Shown in pieces: positions 41,831-51,114 of a stretch of DNA of 64,000 nt. The DNA comes from Sphingobium ummariense RL-3 (GTDB taxonomy: Bacteria; Pseudomonadota; Alphaproteobacteria; Sphingomonadales; Sphingomonadaceae). The stretch is taken from positions 9,850 to 73,849 of the forward strand of contig NZ_AUWY01000023.1 of the NCBI RefSeq assembly GCF_000447205.1, in the 5' to 3' direction. A program made the translations under genes and the position numbers. Each line of letters begins with the position of its first letter. Within the stretch, counting starts at the first letter, position 1. The notes under the pieces were generated by a model. It was given only the letters and a program-made list of their open reading frames with translations, ran no database searches and was not told the DNA's origin.

Positions 41831-44497
41831 GTGAAGCGTTCGGTCATTTCCGCCATATATCTCGCCGCGAAATCTTCCGCGTTCGCTCTCGCGGTCGGAT
41901 GCGCCGGAAGCTCCGCCTTCGCGCAGACGGACGCCCGTGCGGAGGCGGACGCGAAGGCGCGGGCGATCGTCAGCCAGCTTACGGTGGACGAGAAGGTCGC
42001 CCAGCTCCTCAACGTCGCCCCGGCGATCCCGCGGCTCAACATCCCTGCCTATAACTGGTGGACCGAATCGCTGCACGGCGCGATGGGATCGGTGCCCACC
42101 ACCAATTTCCCGGAACCGATCGGCCTCGCCGCGACGTTCGACGCACCGCTGGTGAAGCAGGTCGCCTCCGTCATCAGCGTCGAGGTGCGCGGCCTCCACA
42201 CCCTCGGCCGGCAGACTGGCCATCTCGGCCGCATCGGCACCGGGCTCGACACCTGGTCGCCCAACATCAACATCTTCCGCGATCCGCGCTGGGGGCGCGG
42301 CCAGGAAACCTATGGCGAGGACCCTTATCTGACCGCCCAGATCGGCGTCGCCTTCGTGAACGGCATCCAGGGCAGCAATCCGGATCTGCCCGACGTGGTC
42401 GCCACGCCCAAGCATTTCGCCGTGCACAGCGGCCCCGAGCCGAGCCGCCATGTCGACAATATCTATCCGACGCCGCACGACCTGGAGGACACCTATCTCC
42501 CGGCCTTCCGCGCAGCGATCGTCGATGCGAAGGCCGGGTCGATCATGTGCGCCTATAACCGCGTCTATGGGCAGTCGGCCTGCGGCAGCCAGGTGCTGCT
42601 GCGCGACTATCTCCGCGGCGCCTGGGGCTTCAACGGCTATGTCGTGTCCGACTGCGATTCGGTGGTCGACATCTACGAACATCACAAATATGCGCCCGAC
42701 GCCGCCACGGGCGTGGCCGTCGCCCTGACCCACGGGGTCGACAATGAATGCAACAACGCCACGCTGGGCGGGCGCACGGACCTCGGCAACCGCTACAAGG
42801 ACTCGCTCGCGCGCGGCTTCATCCGCGAAAGCGACATCGACACCGCGCTGGTCCGGCTGTTCTCGGCGCGCCTGCGCAACGGCGACCTGCCGGGCCTCTC
42901 CGCGCGCAAGCCTGACGCCACGCCGGTCGCCGCGATCGACACGCCCGAACATCGCGAACTGGCGCTGACCGCGGCGGAAAAGAGCATGGTGCTGCTGAAG
43001 AATGACGGCATCCTGCCGCTGAAGCCGGGCACGAAGATCGCGCTGGTCGGCCCGCTGGCCGATGCCACCCGCGTGCTGCGCGGCAATTATTCCTCGCCGC
43101 GCAGCGCCCCGCCCATCTCCGTCGCGGACGGCCTGCATGCCGCGATGCCGGACGCCAAGGTGACACTGGTGCCCTTCACCCCGTCGATCACCGACGGCGA
43201 TCCCGTCCCGGGCACGGCGCTCCTGACGCCGGAGGGCCGCCCTGGGGTCCGTGCCCAATATTATAGCGCGCTGGACAAGGCCGGCGCCGCCCCGGATGCC
43301 GAGCGCCGCTATCCCGCGACGCCCGCCCTCACCCGCACCGAAACCAGCATCGTGTCGCGCGCGTCCGAATTCCGGCAGGTCGCGAACGATTACAAGGTCG
43401 TGTGGACCGGATCGCTGGTCGCGCCGGAAACGGGCCTCTACCGCATGGCGCTGACCGGGGTGAAGGGCAGCCTGACGCTGGGCGGCAAGACCATCGTCGA
43501 GGCGAAGGACTATTCGCGCTGGGCCGAACCGCTGAAGCTGGTCGACGTACCGCTGCGCAAGGGCGACCGGATCGCGATCAACCTCCAGAATGAAAGCGGC
43601 GTCGCGCCCGCCCCGCAGATCTTCTGGAAGCGCGTGTCGCAGGACCTGGACGCCGACCTGCGCCGGGGCACCGCCGACGCGGATGTCGTCGTCGCCGTCG
43701 TCGGCCTCACCTCCGACTTGGAGGGCGAGGAGATGCCGGTGAAGATCGAGGGTTTCGAGGGCGGCGACAAGACCTCGCTCGACCTGCCCGCCGACCAGCG
43801 TGCCCTGCTGGAAAAGGCGAAGGCGCTGGGCAAGCCGCTGATCGTGGTGGCGATGAACGGCAGCGCCATCGACCTGTCCTGGGCGAAGGACAATGCCGCC
43901 GCGATCCTGGAGGCCTGGTACCCTGGCCAGTCGGGCGGCCGCGCCGTGGGCAACATCCTGTCGGGCGCAACCAACCCGGCCGGACGCCTGCCCGTCACCT
44001 TCTACAAGAGCGTGGAGGACCTGCCGCCCTTCACCGACTACAGCATGGCGGGCCGGACCTATCGCTATTTCGAAAAGACGCCGGTCTATGCCTTCGGCCA
44101 TGGGCTCAGCTACACCCGCTTCGACTATGGCGATTTCGCGGTAGAACCGGTGAACGGCGCGGCGGAAAACGGCCTGTCGGTCCGCGTCACGGTGAAGAAT
44201 GCGGGCGCCCGCGCGGGCGACGAGGTGGCGCAGCTCTACATCACTCCGCCCGCCTTCAAGGGCGCGCCCCGCACCGCGCTGCGCGGCTTCCAGCGCGTAT
44301 CGCTGAAGCCCGGCGAGCAGCGGACGCTGCGCTTCGACCTTTCGCCGCGCGACCTCAGCTTCGTGACGGAGGAAGGCGACCGGCAGCTGATCCCGGGCCA
44401 GTACCGGGTCACGGTCGGCTCCGGCCAGCCCGCCAGCGGCGCGACCGGCGTGGATGGCGGCTATGCCATCCAGAAGGTCGTGGCGCTTCCGAAATAA
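41831..44497 (+). CDS. Secreted glycoside hydrolase family 3 (beta-xylosidase/glucosidase) with PA14 insert
   Basis: 888 residues from a GTG at 41831 preceded by GGAGGAG. A signal peptide covers about residues 1-32 (SAFALAVGCAGSSAFAQTDA). The GH3 N-terminal barrel has WWTESLHGAMG, KHFAVHSGPEPSRH and the nucleophile Asp in GYVVSDCDSVVDIYEHHKYA. Then come the (alpha/beta)6 sandwich with an inserted PA14-like domain (about residues 465-610; FRQVANDYKVVWTGSLVAPE, YRMALTGVKGSLTLGGKTIV) and a fibronectin-III-like C-terminus. The WTESLHG and HKYA motifs favour xylosidase activity. It probably acts in the periplasm on oligosaccharides. It converges with a sugar-ester esterase gene. Confidence 0.92.
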   Translation: MKRSVISAIYLAAKSSAFALAVGCAGSSAFAQTDARAEADAKARAIVSQLTVDEKVAQLLNVAPAIPRLNIPAYNWWTESLHGAMGSVPTTNFPEPIGLAATFDAPLVKQVASVISVEVRGLHTLGRQTGHLGRIGTGLDTWSPNINIFRDPRWGRGQETYGEDPYLTAQIGVAFVNGIQGSNPDLPDVVATPKHFAVHSGPEPSRHVDNIYPTPHDLEDTYLPAFRAAIVDAKAGSIMCAYNRVYGQSACGSQVLLRDYLRGAWGFNGYVVSDCDSVVDIYEHHKYAPDAATGVAVALTHGVDNECNNATLGGRTDLGNRYKDSLARGFIRESDIDTALVRLFSARLRNGDLPGLSARKPDATPVAAIDTPEHRELALTAAEKSMVLLKNDGILPLKPGTKIALVGPLADATRVLRGNYSSPRSAPPISVADGLHAAMPDAKVTLVPFTPSITDGDPVPGTALLTPEGRPGVRAQYYSALDKAGAAPDAERRYPATPALTRTETSIVSRASEFRQVANDYKVVWTGSLVAPETGLYRMALTGVKGSLTLGGKTIVEAKDYSRWAEPLKLVDVPLRKGDRIAINLQNESGVAPAPQIFWKRVSQDLDADLRRGTADADVVVAVVGLTSDLEGEEMPVKIEGFEGGDKTSLDLPADQRALLEKAKALGKPLIVVAMNGSAIDLSWAKDNAAAILEAWYPGQSGGRAVGNILSGATNPAGRLPVTFYKSVEDLPPFTDYSMAGRTYRYFEKTPVYAFGHGLSYTRFDYGDFAVEPVNGAAENGLSVRVTVKNAGARAGDEVAQLYITPPAFKGAPRTALRGFQRVSLKPGEQRTLRFDLSPRDLSFVTEEGDRQLIPGQYRVTVGSGQPASGATGVDGGYAIQKVVALPK

Positions 44498-44505
44498 GGG
44501 CTTGT

Positions 44506-44529
44506 CCGGGCGCGCGCAGGCGCGCCCGG
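44506..44529. terminator. Bidirectional hairpin between convergent GH3 and esterase genes
   Basis: CCGGGCGCGC (44506-44515) and GCGCGCCCGG (44520-44529) form a perfect 10-bp stem with a GCAG loop. It lies 8 bases after the GH3 stop and 3 bases from the esterase stop, so it can end both transcripts. No T-run on either side. Confidence 0.65.
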
Positions 44530-44532
44530 TCC

Positions 44533-46467
44533 CTAGCGGACCGGAATCTCGAACGGTCCCGTCGGCAGCTTCGATCCGTCCGACAGCGGGCAGACCGGGC
44601 TATCCCCCCAGCAATAGCGCAGCCGCGTCGGCCGCGCGCCGGTCAGGTCGATCGCGACCGTGTCGGCGCCCGCGATCCGGGCCGGCGCAATACGGCACGA
44701 CCCGGCGGCGGGACCGCACAACTCGAACGCGGGGAGCGCCGCGTCCGGCGCGGCGAGCGCGCCGGTGACGCCGCCCAGGCGCAGCGTCACCGCCTTGCCC
44801 TCGATGCGCGCGTCGATCGGGCGCGGCCCCGTGGGCGTCGCTTCCCCGTAGAGCAGGCGCCGTCCTGCCAGCGCCAGCCGGCGGCCGACCTCCTGCTTGG
44901 CGGTCGGGTGGATGTCCGCCGGATTGCCGATGTCGATCGTGACGATATAGTCGGCCTTCGGATCGGCAATGGCCGCGCGGCGCTGCGCCTCGCGAATGTC
45001 GGCCATTTCCGATTCCACCGGGCCGTCGGGACGCGGCCCAAAATTGGGCAGCTGCACGATCAGGAAGGGCAGGTCCGCCCGGAACCGCCTGCGCCAGTCG
45101 GCCATCAGCGTCCCCAGCAGCGCCTGATAGTCGGGGGCGAAATGGATGTCGGATTCGCCCTGGTACCAGACCGCCGCCTTGAACCCGTAGGGCCCCATCG
45201 GCGCGATCATCCCGTTGGAGATGACGGACACGCCATGCGCCGGCCCCCAGGGCAGCTGCGGCGCGATCAGGCTGGCGGGCATTTCGGCATAGCGCCACGG
45301 CCCCGCGATCGGCACTGCGCTGCCGTCGGCCAGGCGGATCGCGCGGCTGTCGGCCGGGCCGCTCATGCCGCAATTGCGCCAGCTGCAGAAGATGTTGGTG
45401 ACGATGACGTTCTTCCCCGCGCGCAGCACGCCCGCCGGGATCGGATGGCGCGCCTGCCGCGACCAGGACGTGCCGCCCACCCCCTGTCCGTTGACCCAGC
45501 TCTGGTCCTCTTCGTTGACGGCGCCCAGGTCCAGGATCGCGCCCTGCGCCGCCTGCGCGGCGGTCAGCGTCACCTCCGTGCGGAACCACATCTGGCCGGT
45601 GAAGCCGTCGGGCGACGTTCCCTTCCACAGCGCCCAGGGCCCGAGCCCGGCCGGCGCGGTTTCCCAGCCCGACGCGTCGAAGGACGGCTGCCACGGTTCG
45701 CCCCCCGCGATCCCCTGCTGCCGCCACCAGCGTTCCCAAACCGCGCTCCATCCCCTGTCGGCCGCCATCGGGTCGCGCCGCCGCAGGTCGAGCAGCTGCA
45801 CATTCTCGGCCTCCTGCCCCGTGCGGTGCAGCGTCGGCTCGCTGATCCAGGCGCGCACCCGGCTGCCGCCCCAGGCGGCGGTGACCAGGCCGACCGGCAC
45901 CTTCTCGGTCTTCTTCAGTTCCCGCGCGAAGAAATAGCAGCTCGCCGAAAAGTCCCCGACCGTCTCCGGCGACGCGGGCGTCCACGCCACTGGATCGGCG
46001 AAACTGTCCAGCGGGGTCACGCTGTCCTTGGTCCGCACGGTCAGCGACCGGATGGTGCCGTCGGTCGCCGCCGCCATCTCCGCCGCCGCATTGTCCGCGC
46101 CCTTGACGGCGAAGGCCATGTTGGATTGGCCGCTGCACAGGAAGACGTCGCCCACCAGCACGTCGGCGATCGCCTGTGTCTCGCCGGAAGAGGACCGCGC
46201 CTGCAGGGTGAAGGGCCCGCCGGCCGGCATGGCGGGCAGTGTCAGCGTCCAGTGCCCGTCCGCGCCCGCCCGCGCCCGCTGCGTCGCCGCGCCCATCGTC
46301 ACCGTCACCTCGGCGCCGGGTGCGGCGTCGCCATAGACCGGCACCGGCGCGTCGCGCTGGAGCACGGCATGGTCCTGGAACATGGGGTGGAGCAGCGGAC
46401 CCGCCTGCGCGGCCGGCGCCGTCGCCGCAGCCAGCATCGTCGCCGCCAGAAGGCCTGCCTTGGTCAT
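44533..46467 (-). CDS. Sialate O-acetylesterase-like (SIAE/CE20) exported esterase
   Basis: 644 residues from the ATG at 46465-46467 (MTKAGLLAATMLAAATAPAA, a signal peptide). The SGNH-hydrolase blocks are present: nucleophile Ser in VFLCSGQSNMAFAV, WYQGESDIHFAP, and the catalytic Asp-His in PADIHPTAKQEVGRR. An inserted jelly-roll-like domain sits in the middle (near 220-340; SGWETAPAGLGPWALWKG, TGQMWFRTEVTLTA). The enzyme removes acetyl groups from sugars; together with the GH3 enzyme it suggests use of acetylated plant glycans, possibly xylan. A GntR-like palindrome precedes it. Confidence 0.9.
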   Translation of the reverse strand: MTKAGLLAATMLAAATAPAAQAGPLLHPMFQDHAVLQRDAPVPVYGDAAPGAEVTVTMGAATQRARAGADGHWTLTLPAMPAGGPFTLQARSSSGETQAIADVLVGDVFLCSGQSNMAFAVKGADNAAAEMAAATDGTIRSLTVRTKDSVTPLDSFADPVAWTPASPETVGDFSASCYFFARELKKTEKVPVGLVTAAWGGSRVRAWISEPTLHRTGQEAENVQLLDLRRRDPMAADRGWSAVWERWWRQQGIAGGEPWQPSFDASGWETAPAGLGPWALWKGTSPDGFTGQMWFRTEVTLTAAQAAQGAILDLGAVNEEDQSWVNGQGVGGTSWSRQARHPIPAGVLRAGKNVIVTNIFCSWRNCGMSGPADSRAIRLADGSAVPIAGPWRYAEMPASLIAPQLPWGPAHGVSVISNGMIAPMGPYGFKAAVWYQGESDIHFAPDYQALLGTLMADWRRRFRADLPFLIVQLPNFGPRPDGPVESEMADIREAQRRAAIADPKADYIVTIDIGNPADIHPTAKQEVGRRLALAGRRLLYGEATPTGPRPIDARIEGKAVTLRLGGVTGALAAPDAALPAFELCGPAAGSCRIAPARIAGADTVAIDLTGARPTRLRYCWGDSPVCPLSDGSKLPTGPFEIPVR

Positions 46468-46489
46468 CGTCCCCTCCCCCCTCCAACTT

Positions 46490-46501
46490 ATGTCCGACAA
46501 T
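46490..46501. promoter_or_regulatory. Possible GntR-type operator
   Basis: ATTGTCGGACAT on the minus strand resembles the GntR-family consensus TNGTNNNACNA at most positions. It lies 23 bp upstream of the esterase start and 45 bp from the aminotransferase start, in a divergent region. Such sites often control glycan-utilisation genes. Evidence is one short match. Confidence 0.25.
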
Positions 46502-46545
46502 TATGCCAGCTGTACGTGGGCCGCAAGACGCCCTACGCCTATGTC

Positions 46546-47727
46546 ATGAGCGAGGCAGCACCGTCACCCCTGGGCCATCCCGTCTATCGGGACATGCCGA
46601 CAACCATCTTCGAAAAGATGTCGGCACGGGCGCGGGAAACCGGCGCGATCAACCTGGGCCAGGGCTTTCCCGAGGGGCCGGGCCCGCGCGAGATACTGGA
46701 GGCGGCGGCGGACGCCCTGCTCACCCGCTCCAGCCAATATGCGCCGATGGCCGGCCTTGCCGAGCTGCGCGCGGCGGTGGCGGCCCACTATGCCCATTTC
46801 CAGGGGCTGGACCTGACGCCGTCCGAGGTGATCGTCACCTCCGGCGCGACCGAGGCGCTGGCGGCAAGCCTGCTGGCGCTGGTGCGGCCGGGCGACGAGG
46901 TGCTGGTGCTCGCTCCGCTCTACGACGCCTATCTGCCGCTGATCGAGCGCGCGGGCGGGGTCGCGCGGATCGTGCGGCTGACGCCCCCCGACTGGCGCAT
47001 CACGCGCCGGGCGCTGGAGGCGGCGATCACCGGCCGCACCCGCTTCCTGCTGATGAACAATCCCGTCAACCCGACCGGCGTCGTTCTGCGCGGGGAGGAG
47101 CTGGCGCTGCTGGCCGAACTGTGCGTCGCGCATGGGCTGATCGCGATCTGCGACGAGGTGTGGGAACAGGTGACCTTCGACGGCATCGACCACCAGCCGC
47201 TGATCGGCCTGCCCGGCATGCGCGACCGCACGGTCAAGATCGGGTCGGCAGGCAAGATCTTTTCCGTCACCGGCTGGAAGGTCGGCTGGATGTGCGCCGC
47301 CCCGCCGATCGCCACCCTGCTCGCCCGGGCGCACCAGTTCCTCACCTTTGCCACCCCGCCCGGCCTGCAATGGGCGGTGGCCGACGGGCTGGCCAGGCCC
47401 GACGCCTGGTTCGCGGCGCAGCGCGACGCCTATCAGGCGTCGCGCGACCGGCTGGCGCGTGGGCTGGAAGCGGCGGGCTATGCCGTCCATCCGGGCGGCG
47501 GCACCTGGTTCCTGACCATCGACCTGCCCGCATCGGGCATCGCCATGGACGACGTCACCTTCTGCGACCGCATCGTCGGCGAGGCGGGGGTGGCGGCGAT
47601 CCCGATCTCCGCCTTCTACCCCGCCGACCCGATAACGCATCTGGTGCGCCTGTGCTTTTCCAAGAGCGACGCCACGCTGGATCAGGCGGTGGCGCGGCTC
47701 GCCGGGTTCAGGGCCTCGCTCGGCTGA
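46546..47727 (+). CDS. PLP-dependent class I/II aminotransferase
   Basis: 393 residues; the ATG at 46546 gives MSEAAPSPLGHPVYRDMPTT. Fold-type I signatures are NLGQGFPEGPGPREI, VTSGATEALAASLLAL, NNPVNPTGVVL, CDEVWEQVTFDG and the PLP lysine in IGSAGKIFSVTGWKVGW. The sequence resembles YbdL/kynurenine-type aminotransferases that use methionine or aromatic amino acids; substrate cannot be fixed from sequence. Its 3' end overlaps the convergent membrane-protein gene by 46 bp. Confidence 0.9.
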   Translation: MSEAAPSPLGHPVYRDMPTTIFEKMSARARETGAINLGQGFPEGPGPREILEAAADALLTRSSQYAPMAGLAELRAAVAAHYAHFQGLDLTPSEVIVTSGATEALAASLLALVRPGDEVLVLAPLYDAYLPLIERAGGVARIVRLTPPDWRITRRALEAAITGRTRFLLMNNPVNPTGVVLRGEELALLAELCVAHGLIAICDEVWEQVTFDGIDHQPLIGLPGMRDRTVKIGSAGKIFSVTGWKVGWMCAAPPIATLLARAHQFLTFATPPGLQWAVADGLARPDAWFAAQRDAYQASRDRLARGLEAAGYAVHPGGGTWFLTIDLPASGIAMDDVTFCDRIVGEAGVAAIPISAFYPADPITHLVRLCFSKSDATLDQAVARLAGFRASLG

Positions 47728-48200
47728 CGGCGCCGCACGATCGCGGCACCCAGCACCAGCATGGCGATCAGCAGCAATGCCTGCGCGGCCAGGAAGGGCG
47801 GCTCCGTCCCGGTCGGCGCCAGCACGTTGAGCGCCGGCACCTTCAGGAAGCCCTGCACCACCAGCACGAACAGGTTCAGCCACAGCGCCACCGTGGCGGT
47901 GACGGCATAGACGATCCGCGCCACGCCCCTGCGGGCGAAGCCGTAGAGCGCCGCCAGCGCGGCCACGAGGACGATGGTGGAGATCACCCCCACCCCGATC
48001 GCCGGTGTGAAGCCGCGGAAGGGAAAGAGGAAGCCGGTCAGGCTGGTGAGCAGCGTCGTCGCGAGGAACAGCGCGTGCATCCGGGGATGGAAGCGCCCAG
48101 CGGCAAGCGCGCCGAGGGCGAGGAGACCGCTCGCGATGCCGACCAGGCTGATGGCGACATGGAACGCGATGAACTGCGGAAGGCTGAGACCGAGGATCAT
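47682..48200 (-). CDS. Small integral membrane protein, function unknown
   Basis: 172 residues from the ATG at 48198-48200. At least four hydrophobic helices are visible: FIAFHVAISLVGIASGLLAL, FLATTLLTSLTGFLFPF, AIGVGVISTIVLVAALAALY, and two near the C-terminus (YAVTATVALWLNLFVLVVQG, AQALLLIAMLVLGAAIV). The N-terminus is outside or unclear. No catalytic motif is recognised. It sits 31 bp downstream of an SDR gene and probably shares its transcript. Confidence 0.75.
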   Translation of the reverse strand: MILGLSLPQFIAFHVAISLVGIASGLLALGALAAGRFHPRMHALFLATTLLTSLTGFLFPFRGFTPAIGVGVISTIVLVAALAALYGFARRGVARIVYAVTATVALWLNLFVLVVQGFLKVPALNVLAPTGTEPPFLAAQALLLIAMLVLGAAIVRRRQPSEALNPASRATA

Positions 48201-48231
48201 GGGACTTCTCCTTGTGAAGCAGGACAGCGAT

Positions 48232-49026
48232 TCATTCCGCTCCGGCGGCAAGGCCGTAGCGCGGCGCGGCATGGGCCAGCGACAGGTTGGGGCGCAGCGC
48301 GGCGCGGGCGGCCAGATAGGCGTCGAGCTGCGCGATGTCCGGCAGCGCCGGGATGGTGATGGCTTCGCCGAGGTCGAGGCCGGCCAGCGCGGCGTCGACC
48401 ATCTCCTCGACGTCCATCACCATATGGGCGGGAATGCCGGCGAGCTGCTCTTCGGTCCAGATCGGCGTGCGGGTGATGCCCGGCAGCACCGCCTGGACGC
48501 GCACGCCCTGCGGCCCCAGCTCCGCCCGCAGCGCCTCGGTGAAGGCGAGGACGAAGGCCTTGCTTGCGGGATAGGTCGCGGTGAAGCCGTCGGGCATCAG
48601 CGCCGTGATCGACGTCATGTTGATGATCGTGCCCGCACCCCTCGCCGCAAGGCGCGGCGCGATGGCGGCGCTGAGGCGGGTGACGGCCAGGATGTTGAGG
48701 TTGATCAGCCCGGTGAGATAGGCCGGGTCCGCATCGACGAAGCGCCCTTCGCCGGCAATCCCGGCATTGTTGACCAGGCCTGTGATCGCCTCGTCCTCGC
48801 GCAGCCGCGCCTCGATCCGGGCGAGGTCGCCGGCATCGGCCAGGTCGGCCGCCAGCACCTCGACGCCGACTCCGGCTTCCGCCCGCAGCCGCTCGGCGAG
48901 CGCGGCGAGCTTTTCCGCGCGCCGGGCGACCAGGATCAGGTTGGCGCCGCGCCGCGCGAGGCGATCGGCATAGACCGCGCCGATGCCGTCCGAGGCGCCG
49001 GTGATGAGAATGGTGTCGTTGCTCAT
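48232..49026 (-). CDS. SDR family oxidoreductase
   Basis: 264 residues from the ATG at 49024-49026 (MSNDTILITGASDGIGAVYA). Cofactor motif TGASDGIG (9-16), RRAEKLAAL for the adenosine ribose region, NNAGIAGEG, INMTSITAL, and the active-site Tyr-Lys in FTATYPASKAFVLAF. A classical NAD(P)-dependent reductase; the DAYLAARAALRPNLS end is typical of one subgroup with unknown substrates. Transcribed with the hydrolase gene upstream (60 bp gap). Confidence 0.9.
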   Translation of the reverse strand: MSNDTILITGASDGIGAVYADRLARRGANLILVARRAEKLAALAERLRAEAGVGVEVLAADLADAGDLARIEARLREDEAITGLVNNAGIAGEGRFVDADPAYLTGLINLNILAVTRLSAAIAPRLAARGAGTIINMTSITALMPDGFTATYPASKAFVLAFTEALRAELGPQGVRVQAVLPGITRTPIWTEEQLAGIPAHMVMDVEEMVDAALAGLDLGEAITIPALPDIAQLDAYLAARAALRPNLSLAHAAPRYGLAAGAE

Positions 49027-49085
49027 GGGAAATCTCCTCCAGTCCTTCTCCGTCCGGGCCCGGCCCGAACGGAGGCGAACAGCTT

Positions 49086-49916
49086 TCAGCCCTTGATGAA
49101 GTCCAGCAGGTCGGCGTTGAACCGGTCCTGGTGAGTCTGCGTCAGCCCATGGTCGGCGCCCTTGTACACCTTCAGCACCGCCTGCGTAACGATCTTGACG
49201 GTGGACAGGGCGGATGCGCCGATGGGGACGATCTGGTCGTCGTCGCCGTGCAGCACCAGCGTCGGCACGTCGACTTTCGCCAGGTCCGCATGGAAATCGC
49301 TTTCGGAAAAGGCGCGGATGCTGTCGAGCTGGCCTTTCAGGCCGCCCATCATCCCCTGCCGCCAGAATTCCTCGCGAATGCCCTCCGAAATCGTCGCGCC
49401 TTCGCGGTTGTAGCCGTAGAAGGGCAGGGTCAGGTCGCGAAAGAACTGGCTGCGATTGTCGAACGTGCCCTTGCGGATGCCGTCGAACGCGTCGATCGGC
49501 AGGCCGATCGGGTTCGCCTCGGTCTTCAGCATCAGCGGCGGCACCGCGCCGATCAGCGCCAGCTTCGCCACCCGCGCCGTGCCGTGGCGGCCGATATAGC
49601 GGGTCACCTCGCCGCCGCCGGTCGAATGGCCGACCAGGATCACGTCGTGCAGGTCCAGCGTCTCGATCAGTTCGGCCAGGTCGTCGGCATATTGGTCCAT
49701 GGTGTTGTTGTCCCACACCTGGTCCGACCGCCCATGGCTGCGGCGGTCATGGGCGATGGTGCGGAAACCGGCATTGGCGAAGAACACCATCTGCGCGTCC
49801 CAGGCATCGGCCGTCAGCGGCCAGCCATGGGAAAACAGCACCGGCTGTGCATCCTTCGCACCCCAGGCCTTGTAGAAGATGCGGGTGCCGTCCTTGGTGG
49901 TGATGAAATTGCTCAT
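49086..49916 (-). CDS. Alpha/beta hydrolase, haloperoxidase/chloroperoxidase-like
   Basis: 276 residues from the ATG at 49914-49916 ([20 protein letters not shown]). Oxyanion region [10 protein letters not shown]; nucleophile Ser in [17 protein letters not shown]; catalytic Asp in [13 protein letters not shown]; His in [19 protein letters not shown]. The sequence fits cofactor-free haloperoxidase or perhydrolase esterases, widespread with unknown natural substrate. It is upstream of the SDR gene on the same strand and divergent from the GlxA-type regulator, which probably controls both. Confidence 0.9.
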   Translation of the reverse strand: MSNFITTKDGTRIFYKAWGAKDAQPVLFSHGWPLTADAWDAQMVFFANAGFRTIAHDRRSHGRSDQVWDNNTMDQYADDLAELIETLDLHDVILVGHSTGGGEVTRYIGRHGTARVAKLALIGAVPPLMLKTEANPIGLPIDAFDGIRKGTFDNRSQFFRDLTLPFYGYNREGATISEGIREEFWRQGMMGGLKGQLDSIRAFSESDFHADLAKVDVPTLVLHGDDDQIVPIGASALSTVKIVTQAVLKVYKGADHGLTQTHQDRFNADLLDFIKG

Positions 49917-50040
49917 GTGAAATTCCCTTCCCTTGTCCGAAAGGGCGTCCTTCACGCCCTGTGCTTGCGGAATTACGGCGTCTGGGCGAGGATCGGGATT
50001 GGGGAACCCGACATTAAGCGGGCCGATTCCGACAGGGAGC

Positions 50041-51030
50041 ATGTCCATGGTCGCGACGGGCGAAATCAGGGCCGAAGTCGGCATCCTGCTCTATGCCGGA
50101 TGCCAGGCCGCGATGGTGCACGGCATCACCGACCTGTTCGACATTGCCGGGCAGTTTTCCGCGCAGCGGGCCGGGCCGGTGCTGCGGACCAGCCATTGGG
50201 GAATGACCGATGACGGCGGTTTCGTCCGCACCTTCGACACCCATGATGGGCAGGGCGGCATGCCGGAAATCTGGCTGATCCCCGGCCGGCTGACGGGCGT
50301 GCCCGACGCGGTGGAGGCCGCGCCCTATGCCCGCTGGCTGCTGGACCGCCACGCGCAGGGCGCGACTCTCGCCTCCAATTGCGGCGGCGCCTTCCTGCTG
50401 GCGGCGACCGGCCTGCTCGCCGGGCGGCCGGCCACGACGCACTGGCTGTTCGCCGAACCCTTTCGCGACCGCTTCCCCGACGTCCGGCTCGACTGCGACC
50501 GGATCGTCATCGACGACGGCGACATCCTGACCGCCGGCGGCCTCATGGCCTGGACCGACCTCGGGCTGCGGGTCGTCGACCGGCTGCTGGGGCCGACGGT
50601 GATGATCGACACGGGCAAGTTCCTGCTGGTCGATCCGGCCGGCCGCGAGCAGAAGCATTATGCCCGCTTCATGCCGCGCATGACCCATGGCGACGAGCCG
50701 ATCCTGAAGGTGCAGCACTGGCTCCAGGCGCGCGAGGCGAAGGCTGCCAGCGTGGGCGAGATGGCCGCGCAGGTGGGAATGGAGGAACGCACCTTCCAGC
50801 GCCGCTTCAAGGCGGCCACGGGTATGACCCCGATCGAATATGCCCAGCATCTGCGCGTCGGCAAGGCGCGCGAGCTGCTGGAATTCACGAAGCGCACGGT
50901 GGACCAGATCGCCTGGAGCGTCGGCTATGAGGACGCCGCCGCCTTCCGCAAGCTGTTCCACCGCATCGTCGGCCTGTCGCCCGGCGACTATCGCCAGCGC
51001 TTCGCCGCGCCGGCAGCGCGGGCCGCCTGA
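50041..51030 (+). CDS. GlxA-type AraC family regulator
   Basis: 329 residues from the ATG at 50041; a second ATG two codons later is also possible. The N-terminal DJ-1/PfpI-like domain (about 1-190) holds the elbow Cys in [19 protein letters not shown]. The C-terminal AraC domain (about 225-325) has two helix-turn-helix motifs: [20 protein letters not shown] and [20 protein letters not shown]. It is a sensory transcription activator divergent from the hydrolase-SDR operon, its likely target. Ligand unknown. Confidence 0.9.
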   Translation: MSMVATGEIRAEVGILLYAGCQAAMVHGITDLFDIAGQFSAQRAGPVLRTSHWGMTDDGGFVRTFDTHDGQGGMPEIWLIPGRLTGVPDAVEAAPYARWLLDRHAQGATLASNCGGAFLLAATGLLAGRPATTHWLFAEPFRDRFPDVRLDCDRIVIDDGDILTAGGLMAWTDLGLRVVDRLLGPTVMIDTGKFLLVDPAGREQKHYARFMPRMTHGDEPILKVQHWLQAREAKAASVGEMAAQVGMEERTFQRRFKAATGMTPIEYAQHLRVGKARELLEFTKRTVDQIAWSVGYEDAAAFRKLFHRIVGLSPGDYRQRFAAPAARAA

Positions 51031-51114
51031 CGCACGGCAAGGGGGCCGGCCCTTAACGCTTGCGGCGAAGAAGGGGGGCGGCTAAGTTCCCTTTTCGTTC
51101 TGCAAGGGATCATC

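Noticed and set aside
41783..44101. A 772-codon open frame antisense to the GH3 gene
   Set aside because: It mirrors the GH3 coding sequence, is made of Arg/Gly/Ala-rich low-complexity protein and has no domain. High GC removes stops on the opposite strand.
44600..46486. A second long frame within the esterase gene
   Set aside because: Gly/Arg-rich translation without motifs, shifted relative to the frame that contains CSGQSNM and DIHP.
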